Assembly (NCBI GenBank): GCA_946500295.1
Contig: CAMMVF010000005.1
Location: 62,001 to 126,000, forward strand
DNA: 64,000 nt
Origin: an uncultured Clostridia bacterium
GTDB taxonomy: Bacteria; Bacillota; Clostridia; Oscillospirales; Acutalibacteraceae
Direction of reading: 5' to 3'
In this document: positions 46,333-55,306 of the stretch, piece after piece
Position numbering within the stretch: the first letter of the stretch is position 1
Layout of the letters: every line of letters starts with the position of its first letter
Position numbers and translations under genes: made by a program
The notes under the pieces: model-generated
Seen by the model: the letters and a program-made list of their open reading frames with translations, nothing else
Database searches by the model: none
Told to the model about the DNA's origin: nothing

Positions 46333-46857
46333 CTAACACTTACCGTCCTTATCAGAGCAGTCATGCTTATCACTACATTCTTTCTTTTTACCTCCGCATT
46401 TTCCGCACTTGTCAAATTCGGGGTTGAAGGCATAGAAGTTCTTACTGTCAAGGTTATCCGTAGCAATTCTCAATCCTTCACCGAAACGTTGATAATGAAC
46501 TACCTCACGAGCTCTCAAAAACCTAATCGGATCGGCTACATCCGGATCATCGCAAAAGCGGAGAATGTTGTCATAGGTTGTTCTAGCTTTCTGTTCTGCC
46601 GCCAGATTTTCGTGTAAATCTGTAATCGTATCACCCTTTGACTGCAGGTAAGCCGCTGTAAACGGAGCACCGCTGGCGGCAACCGGATAAACTCCTGTAG
46701 TGTGATCTACAAAATAGGCATCAAATCCCGACTTTTTAATCTCCTCAATGCTGAGATTTCTTGTCAGTTGATACACTATCGCTCCTATCATCTCAAGATG
46801 CGCCAGTTCTTCTGTACCTGACGAGTACCCTCGGTTGGAAGTTTTGCCGTTTAAAAG
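46333..46857 (-). pseudogene. 5'-truncated manganese catalase / CotJC-like protein
   Basis: The minus strand encodes GTEELAHLEMIGAIVYQLT, then FVDHTTGVYPVAASGAPFTAAYLQSKGD and AAEQKARTTYDNIL. This matches the C-terminal two thirds of the manganese catalase/spore-coat CotJC family. The usual N-terminal 60 or so residues, which bring metal ligands, are missing: homology stops at about 46835 in SNRGYSSG, and a TAG in frame lies at 46858-46860. The tail is unusually Cys/Lys-rich (CGKCGGKKKECSDKHDC). An internal ATG at 46791 opens the remaining 152 codons, but a functional di-manganese site is unlikely. Confidence 0.75.
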
Positions 46858-47042
46858 CTATAAATTCATATCATACGGAAAGCTTGATAAACGCACAGCC
46901 AAGCTCGCTACAGACTCGGACAAGCACAGAAGAAAATGCTTTACAGCAAGTCTGTATCTTATATAAAGCAACACTAAAATAACTAATTGCCATATTATTA
47001 ATTTAGTGGTAGAATTTATATATAATATGCTTAGTTACGGTG

Positions 47043-47483
47043 ATGAAAATGATTAGAGAAATCAAAATAGATGAACTGAACGAGTTGCTTGAATTATATA
47101 CGCATTTGCACGAGCTTGGTGTTCCTGAGAATACAGAACATTTAGAAAAAACATGGAATACAATTTGCAACGACGAGAATCATCATATTATTGTTTGCGA
47201 GGTTGACGGCAAAATTGTTTCTTCCTGCGTGTGCGTGATTGTTCCGAATCTTACAAGAAATATCCGTCCCTACGCTTTTATATAAAATGTGGTTACTCAC
47301 TCTGATTACAGAGGAAAAGGTTACGCAACAGCTTGTCTGAACTACGCAAAGGAACTTGCACAGAATGCGAATTGCTACAAAATGATGTTGCTCACAGGTT
47401 CAAAGAACGATAAAACTTTAGACTTTTATAAAAAAGCAGGCTACAATTCAGAGGACAAAACTGCATTTATCCAAGGGTTATAG
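47043..47483 (+). pseudogene. GNAT acetyltransferase interrupted by an in-frame TAA
   Basis: Two reading frames in the same phase make one GNAT protein: IREIKIDELNELLELYTHLHELG to RPYAFI, then TAA (47283-47285), then NVVTHSDYRGKGYATACLNYAKELA to the end. The second part starts with the acetyl-CoA loop (RGKGYA). Relatives have a Glu where the TAA stands (FIENVVT), so a single GAA-to-TAA change explains the break. There is a poor ribosome site, GGTGATGAAA. Confidence 0.85.
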
Positions 47484-47499
47484 GGGTGATATTTTGAAA

Positions 47500-47919
47500 A
47501 TGGAGTACAGACAAGCAACGAATACCGATAGTGAAGCTATTGCCTTATTAGCTGTTCAGATGTGGGCAAGCCATACAGTAGAAGATTTGTCAAACGGTTT
47601 TTCTTCGTTAATGAAGAGCGATAATAATGCTTTATTCCTGTTGATTATTAACGGTACTATACAAGGGTTTGCACAATGCGGATTAAGGCACGATTATGTT
47701 GAAGGCACAAACAGCAGTCCAGTAGGATATTTAGAAGGAATTTTTGTACAAGAAGAATATCGAAAACAAGGCTATGCAAAACAGCTTTTGAATTACTGTG
47801 AGAAGTGGGCAAAAGAAAAAGGTTGCAGTGAATTTGCCAGTGACTGCGAACTCGATAATGAAATCAGTCGCCAATTTCATATAAATTTAGGCTTTGACGA
47901 AGCAAATAGAATAATCTGA
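47500..47919 (+). CDS. AAC(6')-like aminoglycoside N-acetyltransferase, C-terminus shortened
   Basis: A GNAT protein of 139 residues resembling the AAC(6')-Ic group. MWASHTVEDL, CGLRHDYVEGTNSSPVGYLEGIFV and KWAKEKGCSEFASDCELDNEISRQFHINLGF follow the Serratia enzyme's pattern closely. Those enzymes acetylate the 6'-amine of aminoglycosides. The frame stops at TGA 47917-47919 where a Cys codon would continue into FTKKI, so only about five residues of the last strand are lost. Activity is uncertain. ATG 47500 or TTG 47494 could start it (GGGGTGATATT upstream). Confidence 0.7.
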   Translation: MEYRQATNTDSEAIALLAVQMWASHTVEDLSNGFSSLMKSDNNALFLLIINGTIQGFAQCGLRHDYVEGTNSSPVGYLEGIFVQEEYRKQGYAKQLLNYCEKWAKEKGCSEFASDCELDNEISRQFHINLGFDEANRII

Positions 47920-47952
47920 TTTACAAAGAAAATATGATGAGGAAAACAATGA

Positions 47953-48129
47953 ACTGAGCCACTATACTGCGACCTTGACGCTTCTCTTCCTGCTTGTATC
48001 TTCTATGAAAAACGTGGCTTTAAAACAGTAAAGCATATAAAATACGACATCGGCAACGGCGCTTTTATGATTTATGAGATTATGAGAAAAATAAAGACCA
48101 ATTTAAAACATAAAGTAAGTTTGCAATAA
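47953..48129 (+). pseudogene. C-terminal fragment of a third GNAT acetyltransferase
   Basis: After a TGA at 47950 an open frame reads CDLDASLPACIFYEKRGFKTVKHI, then GAFMIYEIMRKI, to a TAA at 48127. The YEKRGFK pattern and the final strand are the typical C-terminal part of GNAT enzymes. There is no start codon and no N-terminal acetyl-CoA loop, so this is a remnant. Confidence 0.65.
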
Positions 48130-48149
48130 AATAGAGTATTATTCAAAAA

Positions 48150-48205
48150 TGGGAACACCGAATAAATCTGTCACCGTAATAAGCACAGATTAATCGGTGT
48201 TCCCT
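48150..48205. terminator. long hairpin between convergent units
   Basis: GGGAACACCGA-TAA-ATCTGT and ACAGAT-TAA-TCGGTGTTCCC arms make a stem of about 20 bp around a 13-base loop, separating the GNAT cluster from the araC-type gene. Confidence 0.75.
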
Positions 48206-48216
48206 TGAATTTAGCA

Positions 48217-49074
48217 TTACTTCATTTTTACAGGAATCCAGATTTCGCAATAGTAATTTTCATCTGCGGTTCCATTTGGATATTTTTTAGGGTCATCATA
48301 GTATTCCACGCAATATCCTGCGGCAAACTCGTAGTCCTTTGTAGCGGGCAGCCACTCGGTGTAGATTGATTCGTTGATTTTTTGCAGTGCCTGCGGCATA
48401 GGTCCCTTGCAGGGGAATACCGCCCATGTAAATTCAGGAATCGTTTTTGTGACAAAGCCTTCGGGAATTTCCTTTTGAGAATCATATGTATCGGCAATCA
48501 GATACTCAAAATTTTCCTGTCCCATACTTTCGTCAATATTGATTCCAAATTCTCCGCAAACAACAGAACCTTTACCGCTTGCAAAATGCTCCTGCCAGAA
48601 TCGGGGAATATTCTCCTTTGCCCCTTCATAGGGAAATACTTTAGAGTTAGCTAAAACAGTGAATGCCTCTTTTCTCACGATTTTATAATCCATGAGATAA
48701 CCTCCTTCAAGTGAAAATTTCAGTTTCAGCGGAGCAAATGACTTCAAAAGAACCTTGTTCTTGCGTACAGCCGATGGGGAAGTACCGTGAAATCTTGTAA
48801 AAGCCTTTGTAAAGCTGTCGGGAGAATCATATCCGTACTTCAGCGCAATACCAATTATATTCTCCTGCGATACAAGAAGATCATTGCCGGCAAGCGTCAG
48901 CCGCCTGTTTCGTATATACTCGCCTACCGTATATCCGCAAAGCATTGCAAATCCCTTTTGAAAATAGAACGGTGATACATTTACCGCTTTTGCAATACCG
49001 TCTACGGTAATGTTCTCGGTAATGTGTTCCTCAATGTATTGAATTGAGTTTCCGATAATTGACATCCATTCCAT
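48217..49074 (-). CDS. AraC family regulator with GyrI-like effector domain
   Basis: A 285-residue regulator. Residues 5-105 hold two helix-turn-helix motifs of AraC/XylS type (VDGIAKAVNVSPFYFQKGFAMLCG and GIALKYGYDSPDSFTKAFTRFHGTSPSAVRK). The C-terminal 160 residues form a GyrI-like small-molecule pocket (YKIVRKEAFTVLANSKVF ... TWAVFPCKGPMPQALQKI). Such proteins sense cationic drugs or metabolites. ATG 49074 follows AAAGGAG; the TTG at 49083 is a weaker option. Oriented toward the GNAT remnants, with a permease gene behind it. Confidence 0.88.
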   Translation of the reverse strand: MEWMSIIGNSIQYIEEHITENITVDGIAKAVNVSPFYFQKGFAMLCGYTVGEYIRNRRLTLAGNDLLVSQENIIGIALKYGYDSPDSFTKAFTRFHGTSPSAVRKNKVLLKSFAPLKLKFSLEGGYLMDYKIVRKEAFTVLANSKVFPYEGAKENIPRFWQEHFASGKGSVVCGEFGINIDESMGQENFEYLIADTYDSQKEIPEGFVTKTIPEFTWAVFPCKGPMPQALQKINESIYTEWLPATKDYEFAAGYCVEYYDDPKKYPNGTADENYYCEIWIPVKMK

Positions 49075-49206
49075 CAAAGTCAAGCTCCTTTGCTGTCACT
49101 GTACTTACATTATACAGCTTGCAGTACTCTGCGTCCCGACAATCTCTGCTTTGTTTTGTCCGATATATTATATTGAAAGTTGCGGTGAAATCCGATTAAC
49201 TCTGCT

Positions 49207-50334
49207 TTATATTATAACATACAGCAACATTAATGCCGCAAGAAAAATGATATTTGCAATGGAAAAGAACAGGAGATACTTCCCTTTGGATATATTTTTC
49301 TTTTGTACTATGAATTTGTATGAAATCAGACTTGCCATAGATGCGATTAATGTACCTAAGCCGCCTATATTAGTGCCGACAATCAATGCCGGTAGGTTGT
49401 CGGTGAAATTTGACAAAAGCAGTGCCGCCGGAACATTGCTTACAACCTGAGAGGTAAGCACCGCAGTAATAACCTCATTACCTGAGATGCATTTCTGTAA
49501 CAGAGATGAAAACATCGGAAGTCTGCCCATATTCCCAATAAATATAAAGAACCCGACAAATGTGAGTAGCAGTGAATAGTCCACCTTTTTCAACACTTTT
49601 CTGTCAAAAATCAGTATTGCACAAATTGTAACGGCAAACGCAATACTAACGCTGATAACACGCAATACCGCAAGAATACAGATGCAAAACAGTGCAACAT
49701 ACACCATCACCTTGCAGGTGTTCTTTTCTTTGCTTTTTGTGGTCAGACTTACGGTAATTTTTTTGTTCCCAAAGCTTCCTATGGCAAAACTACTGACCAG
49801 CAGCATTGCAAGTGACAAGACTGTATAAGGCAACATCAATAAAATAAATTTTTCAAAAGCCATACCCGATTTTCCGTACAGATACAAATTCTGAGGATTG
49901 CCGATTGGTGTCAGCATACTGCCCAGATTAGCCGATATTGTCTGCAAAATCACCACAGGAATAAGCCACTTTTTCTCTTCTGCCTGTCCGAGCATATCAA
50001 ACAGCGCAAAGGTAAACGGAACAAAGGTTATGAGCGCCACGTCATTAGTAATTATCATACTGAAAAAGAAGCAAAGTAAAGTCAGCGTTACCACAAGCTG
50101 GCGAATATTTTGCACCTTATTTAACAGCTTTCGTGAGATTTCTTCAAAGATGCCCATACTCTGAAAGCCTGCCATCAGCGCCATTAACGAGAACAATATT
50201 CCCAGTGTCCTGAAATCTATATACTCAAGATAAGCCTTGTCCGGTGTTACAAAGAATATTGAAATCACCGCAAGCACACAGGCAACAATTAATATCGCTT
50301 CCTGTTTTATAAACTCAAAAATTTTCCTCTTCAC
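49207..50334 (-). CDS. SLC13/ArsB-type ion transporter family permease
   Basis: A 375-residue membrane protein with about ten helices, a member of the IT superfamily (ArsB, CitM, NhaD). The two re-entrant signatures TNDVALITFVPFTFAL and NLGSMLTPIGNPQNLYLYG, and the repeat VVSNVPAALLLSNF with GTNIGGLGTLIASMASLIS, are visible. The substrate may be an organic anion, arsenite or sodium; none can be chosen. Ribosome site AAAATGTGAAGAGG is weak. Followed by the AraC gene on the same strand 132 bases on. Confidence 0.85.
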   Translation of the reverse strand: MKRKIFEFIKQEAILIVACVLAVISIFFVTPDKAYLEYIDFRTLGILFSLMALMAGFQSMGIFEEISRKLLNKVQNIRQLVVTLTLLCFFFSMIITNDVALITFVPFTFALFDMLGQAEEKKWLIPVVILQTISANLGSMLTPIGNPQNLYLYGKSGMAFEKFILLMLPYTVLSLAMLLVSSFAIGSFGNKKITVSLTTKSKEKNTCKVMVYVALFCICILAVLRVISVSIAFAVTICAILIFDRKVLKKVDYSLLLTFVGFFIFIGNMGRLPMFSSLLQKCISGNEVITAVLTSQVVSNVPAALLLSNFTDNLPALIVGTNIGGLGTLIASMASLISYKFIVQKKNISKGKYLLFFSIANIIFLAALMLLYVII

Positions 50335-50759
50335 ATTTTACCCCAAATTTATATTTACCGATAATTGATAGATAAGCACATCCCTATTACAAATAAATGA
50401 TAGCAAATGCACTATCGTATGTCAATGAGCTTACAGACGCAACTTTTAAATTCCTTTATTAGTAGCAAATTATATATTTTGGTAAGTTATTAAGAAATAC
50501 CTGACATCACTAAATATGTCGGTACATAGTATAGTTTTTGTATACATTAGTATAAAAATTTTTTAAAAGGATGTTGATTGCTTTTTACGAGTATGATAAA
50601 ATAATAGCAAAATAAATTCACATAAGTTTTATTATCAGAACATAATTTATCATGTTCAGCATAACTAAACGTATTTATTCATAATAGGATTAATTGAAGA
50701 ATAGCTATAGTTAATTTGATATACTTTTATTATAAAGCAATCTGAAAGAGGTTAGTTAT
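50335..50759. other. 425-base AT-rich intergenic region, edge of the defence island
   Basis: No gene is seen. It contains a candidate promoter for the helicase, TTGATT (50574-50579), 17 bases, TAAAAT (50597-50602). Base composition is clearly more AT-rich than the core region before it. Confidence 0.5.
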
Positions 50760-53612
50760 ATGAATTCTTTTGCAATACTCAAAGGTGAAAAATACACATA
50801 TGTAAACAAAATTAAAAGCATTATTACTAACGAAACTGCCGTCCTCTGCAAGGATGAGTGCGGCAATTTTTATTTTTGCAGTATTGATGAATGGGTTAAT
50901 AATAGAGCCGTTGAAATCAATACCGCAGATAAAACACAAGTTAATAAATACAGCACTCCGCAACAGAAAATTGAACTGTTCAAATCTTTATTCTGCGGTA
51001 GAACTGATGTTTACGCAAAGCGATATTACAATACAAAAACCGGTAAAAGCGGATATGTGCCTGCTTGCAGTAATGAGTGGGTGAATTTTGTATGTGATAA
51101 GAAGAAATATACCTGCTCAAAATGTCCAAACCGCAGTTTTATTGAAATAAATGACAGGGTTATTTACAATCACCTGAAAGGCGATGATGAATTTTGCCGT
51201 GATGTAGTGGGACTCTATGCAATTTTGCCTGACGAAACAACAAAATTTCTTGCAATCGACTTTGACGAGGAAAGCTGGCAGGAGGATGTAACTGCTGTTC
51301 GTAAAATTTGCAGAGAATATAATATCCCTGTAAGTGTTGAGCGTTCACGCTTGGGAAACGGTGCGCATATGTGGTTCTTTTTCGAACAAGCAGTACCGGC
51401 ATCTACTGCAAGAAAATTCGGAAGCGGATTGCTTACAAAAGCTATGGAAAGCCGACACGAAATCAAACTTGATTCTTATGACAGAATGTTTCCTAATCAG
51501 GATACTATGCCAAAAAGCGGATTTGGAAATCTGATTGCCCTTCCGTTACAGGGGAGAGCAAGAAAAAATAAAAACAGCGAATTTGTTGATGATAATTTTA
51601 TATCCTACCCCGACCAATGGGAGTATCTGTATAATATTAAAAAAATCACTGCAAATGAGATTGAGGAATATACAAAGCAGTTATGCGACAATGGTGATTT
51701 GGGTGAATTAGTTTCTGCAGATGAAAAGCTGTGGGAGAAAAAGCCGGAACAAAATATTACCCCAATGGATTTTTCGGGAACAGTTGAAATTGTAAAAGCT
51801 AATATGATTTTTGTTAAAAAGAAAGGCATATCGCAATATGCGCTCAACAAAATAAAAAGGCTTGGTGCATTTAAAAATCCTGACTTCTATAAATCACAGG
51901 CGATGCGACTGCCGATATACAACAAGCCCAGAATAATTGATACAACCGAAGAAACGGATAAATTCCTTTGTATTCCGAGAGGCTGCGAAGAGAGTCTTTT
52001 GGAGTTGATTGATAACGCAGAGGCAGAATATATAATTGAAGATGAAAGAAATATTGGCTCACCGATAAATGTAAAATTCAACGGTGAATTATATGCAGAA
52101 CAGCAGTCAGCAGTTGACGAAATGCTGAAATATGAAAACGGTGTTCTGTCTGCTACAACTGCATTCGGTAAAACAGTTGTAGCCTCATATATGATAGCAC
52201 AGAGAAGTGTAAATACATTGATTCTTGTTCATTCTGCCGCCTTGCTTGAACAGTGGGAAAAGTCATTATCTCAATTTTTGACTTTTGAAGATAAACTCCC
52301 GGAACAGCCAACAACAAGAGGAAGAAAAAAGAAAATTTCTCATATAGGTTTGCTCGGTTCTGGAAAGAATACTCTTAACGGAAAAGTCGATATTGCAATT
52401 ATGCAATCTTTGATAAAGGACAATGAAGTCAAGGAGTTTGTTAAGGATTACGGTATGGTGATAGTTGATGAGTGCCATCATGTTTCAGCATTCAGCTTCG
52501 AAAAAATCCTGAAAACAGTCAATGCAAAGTATGTTTACGGGCTTACCGCAACACCTGTCAGACAGGACGGGCATCATCCGATTATTTTTATGCAATGCGG
52601 TCCGATAAGATACAAGGTAGACGCAAAAATACAGGCTGAAAAAAGAGCTTTTTCACATTATATGATTCCGAGATTTACCGAATTCAGAGTTGCTGAAAAC
52701 GACATTGATTATCAGACTGTCTGCGCAAAAGTCTGTACGGATGAAATGCGAAATAATATGATTGTTAATGATGTTCTAAAGGCGGTATCAAATAAAAGAA
52801 ACCCGATAATTTTAACGGAGCGCAAGGAACACGCTGATTTGCTTGCAGGATTTATTAAAGACAAATGTGATAATGTATTTGTGTTAAGCGGCAAGGATAA
52901 GGCTAAAGATAAAAAACTGAAATTAGAAGAAATTAAAGTTGTGCCAAAGTCCGAAAACCTTGTTATTGTGGCAACGGGCAAATATGTAGGAGAAGGCTTT
53001 GATGAACCAAGACTTGATACGCTTTTCCTTGCAATGCCGATTGCGTGGAAAGGTACTCTTGCGCAGTATGCAGGCAGATTGCACCGAAATTATCACGGCA
53101 AACAGGAGGTTTGCGTTTACGATTATGCAGATATTTTTATGCCTATGCTCGAAAGAATGTATCATAAAAGAGTAAAAGGATATGCAGAATTGGGGTATAT
53201 AGTGAAATCTTCAGATAATGAAACAGAGAATATTATTTTTGATACAAAGACATACTTCAGTAAGTTTTCGGAAGATTTATACGGAGCTGTTAAGGAAATT
53301 GTAATTTCTGCACCAAGATTGAACAAATCTGTAGCGAGAAAAATAATGAACACAGTTGATAAAAATATAGATTTCAGGATTGTTACAAAAACCGAGAACA
53401 ATGATATAGTCAGTGAGATATTGAGCTCAGAGGAAAGCGGCATCAGCGAATTTATTATGCAGGATAATACGTTCCAAAACTTTGCTGTTATTGACAAGCG
53501 AATTGTCTGGTATGGTAATATCGATTTTTTAAGCTATAACTATTCAGAAGAAAATGCAATGAGATTTATAAGTGAAAGCGTGGCAGGAAAACTATCCGAT
53601 AAATATAATTAA
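50760..53612 (+). CDS. primase-SF2 helicase fusion (TOTE-type conflict protein)
   Basis: A 950-residue fusion. Residues 1-90 are an unrecognised small domain. At about 112-125 a cysteine knuckle CDKKKYTCSKCPNRSF leads into an archaeo-eukaryotic primase-like domain: catalytic AIDFDEESW (about 165), then SRLGNGAHMWFFFE and KLDSYDRMFPNQD, giving DxD, H and D. From about 440 an SF2 helicase follows, with SATTAFGKTVVASYM (Walker A, 464), IVDECHHV (DECH, 566) and YAGRLHRNYHGKQ (motif VI, 770). This primase-helicase pairing is known from predicted selfish-element/antiviral TOTE systems. GAGGTTAGTTAT precedes the ATG. Its location beside a restriction locus fits. Confidence 0.82.
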   Translation: MNSFAILKGEKYTYVNKIKSIITNETAVLCKDECGNFYFCSIDEWVNNRAVEINTADKTQVNKYSTPQQKIELFKSLFCGRTDVYAKRYYNTKTGKSGYVPACSNEWVNFVCDKKKYTCSKCPNRSFIEINDRVIYNHLKGDDEFCRDVVGLYAILPDETTKFLAIDFDEESWQEDVTAVRKICREYNIPVSVERSRLGNGAHMWFFFEQAVPASTARKFGSGLLTKAMESRHEIKLDSYDRMFPNQDTMPKSGFGNLIALPLQGRARKNKNSEFVDDNFISYPDQWEYLYNIKKITANEIEEYTKQLCDNGDLGELVSADEKLWEKKPEQNITPMDFSGTVEIVKANMIFVKKKGISQYALNKIKRLGAFKNPDFYKSQAMRLPIYNKPRIIDTTEETDKFLCIPRGCEESLLELIDNAEAEYIIEDERNIGSPINVKFNGELYAEQQSAVDEMLKYENGVLSATTAFGKTVVASYMIAQRSVNTLILVHSAALLEQWEKSLSQFLTFEDKLPEQPTTRGRKKKISHIGLLGSGKNTLNGKVDIAIMQSLIKDNEVKEFVKDYGMVIVDECHHVSAFSFEKILKTVNAKYVYGLTATPVRQDGHHPIIFMQCGPIRYKVDAKIQAEKRAFSHYMIPRFTEFRVAENDIDYQTVCAKVCTDEMRNNMIVNDVLKAVSNKRNPIILTERKEHADLLAGFIKDKCDNVFVLSGKDKAKDKKLKLEEIKVVPKSENLVIVATGKYVGEGFDEPRLDTLFLAMPIAWKGTLAQYAGRLHRNYHGKQEVCVYDYADIFMPMLERMYHKRVKGYAELGYIVKSSDNETENIIFDTKTYFSKFSEDLYGAVKEIVISAPRLNKSVARKIMNTVDKNIDFRIVTKTENNDIVSEILSSEESGISEFIMQDNTFQNFAVIDKRIVWYGNIDFLSYNYSEENAMRFISESVAGKLSDKYN

Positions 53613-53687
53613 GATAAAGTCGATTTTTCATTTATTATTTTACCTTTGAATCAAATGGAAAATAAACAAAAAATAAGTCAAATTATG

Positions 53688-53716
53688 TTGAAATATTGTC
53701 ACTACTGTGATAGAAT
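53688..53716 (+). promoter_or_regulatory. promoter of the type I restriction-modification operon
   Basis: TTGAAA (53688-53693), 17 bases, TAGAAT (53711-53716). The spacer contains TCACTACTGTGA, a TCAC-N4-GTGA dyad that could be an operator. Confidence 0.55.
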
Positions 53717-53776
53717 AATATATAAAACGAATCTTTGTATGGTAAATAAATTAGCTAAATTTTGGGAGATATTATT

Positions 53777-55300
53777 ATGGCAGAGAAAAACAATGCGAAT
53801 ATAGGTTTTGAAAAGCAAATTTGGGATGCTGCTTGTGTGTTATGGGGACATATACCTGCGGCTGATTATAGAAAAGTAATAATTGGATTGATTTTTCTAA
53901 GGTATATTTCAAGTGCGTTTGATAAGAGATATAAGCAACTTGTAGAAGAGGGTGAAGGCTTTGAAGATGATCCCGATGCATATCTTGAGGAGAATATCTT
54001 TTTTGTGCCGGAAGAAGCCCGTTGGAAGATAATAGCCGAAGCTGCGCATACTGCTGAAATCGGCGTAACTATTGACAATGCAATGAAAGCAATTGAAAGG
54101 GATAATTCAAGTCTGAAAAATGTACTTCCTAAAAATTATGCTAGTCCTGACCTTGATAAAAGAGTCTTGGGCGATGTTGTCGATTTGTTCACAAACAATA
54201 TGAATATGGACGACACAGAGGAAAGCAAAGATTTACTTGGCAGAACATATGAGTATTGCATTGAGCAATTTGCTGAGTATGAGGGCAAAAAAGGCGGCGA
54301 ATTCTATACCCCAGCAAGTATAGTCAAAACGATAGTTGCAATTCTTAAGCCATATAATAATTGCCGAGTATATGACCCATGCTGCGGTTCGGGCGGTATG
54401 TTTGTTCAATCGGTAAAATTCATTCAGGAACACAGCGGAAACCGCAACAGTGTTTCAGTATTCGGGCAGGAAAGCAATGCCGATACGTGGAAAATGGCAA
54501 AAATGAATATGGCTATCAGAGGAATTGACGCTAACCTTGGACCGTATCAGGCAGACACTTTTTTCAATGATTTACACAGAACATTAAAAGCTGATTTTAT
54601 TATGGCAAATCCGCCGTTCAATCTTTCTAACTGGGGACAGGATAAACTCAAGGATGATGTTCGCTGGAAATACGGTACTCCTCCTGCAGGCAATGCCAAC
54701 TATGCGTGGATTCAGCATATGATTCATCATCTTGCTCCAAACGGAAAAATCGGTCTTGTACTTGCGAACGGAGCATTATCCTCTCAGTCAAGCGGTGAGG
54801 GAGAAATTCGTAAAAAAATAATCCAGGACGACCTTATTGAGGGTATTGTTGCCTTGCCTACACAGCTGTTTTATAGTGTTACAATTCCCGTTACTCTTTG
54901 GTTTATTAGCAAAAACAAAAAGCAGAAAGGTAAAACCCTGTTTATAGATGCTCGTAAAATGGGCTATATGGTTGACCGCAAACACAGGGACTTTACTGAC
55001 GAAGATATTCAAAAGCTGGCAGATACATTCACTCAGTTCCAAGAAGGAACGCTTGAAGATGTTAAGGGATTTTGTGCGGTAGCAGATTTGGAAGAAATAG
55101 AAAAGCAGGATTTTATTCTCACTCCGGGAAGATATGTAGGCATTGAGGAACAAGAGGACGACGGAGAACCGCTTGAAGAAAAGATGACACGACTTACAGC
55201 TGAACTTTCGGAAATGTTTGCGAAGTCGCACAAACTGGAGAATGAAATACGTAAAAACTTATCTGCTATTGGGTATGAGATAAAAAAACAAAGGGAGTGA
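53777..55300 (+). CDS. hsdM: type I restriction-modification methyltransferase subunit
   Basis: A 507-residue HsdM. The helical N-terminal domain (FEKQIWDAACVLWGHIPAADYRKVIIGLIFLRYIS) contacts HsdS. The catalytic domain has the SAM motif DPCCGSGGMFVQ (about residue 200) and the adenine-methylation motif NPPFNLSNWG (about 277). The C-terminal coiled tail binds the S subunit. It methylates N6 of adenine in the sequence chosen by HsdS. ATG 53777 follows TTGGGAGATATTATT. It heads the operon hsdM-PIN-hsdS. The gene is intact. Confidence 0.96.
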   Translation: MAEKNNANIGFEKQIWDAACVLWGHIPAADYRKVIIGLIFLRYISSAFDKRYKQLVEEGEGFEDDPDAYLEENIFFVPEEARWKIIAEAAHTAEIGVTIDNAMKAIERDNSSLKNVLPKNYASPDLDKRVLGDVVDLFTNNMNMDDTEESKDLLGRTYEYCIEQFAEYEGKKGGEFYTPASIVKTIVAILKPYNNCRVYDPCCGSGGMFVQSVKFIQEHSGNRNSVSVFGQESNADTWKMAKMNMAIRGIDANLGPYQADTFFNDLHRTLKADFIMANPPFNLSNWGQDKLKDDVRWKYGTPPAGNANYAWIQHMIHHLAPNGKIGLVLANGALSSQSSGEGEIRKKIIQDDLIEGIVALPTQLFYSVTIPVTLWFISKNKKQKGKTLFIDARKMGYMVDRKHRDFTDEDIQKLADTFTQFQEGTLEDVKGFCAVADLEEIEKQDFILTPGRYVGIEEQEDDGEPLEEKMTRLTAELSEMFAKSHKLENEIRKNLSAIGYEIKKQRE

Positions 55301-55306
55301 ATAACA

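Noticed and set aside
46761-46982. Plus-strand 73-codon frame over the catalase break
   Set aside because: No recognisable domain or ribosome site, and it overlaps sequence that is clearly catalase on the other strand.
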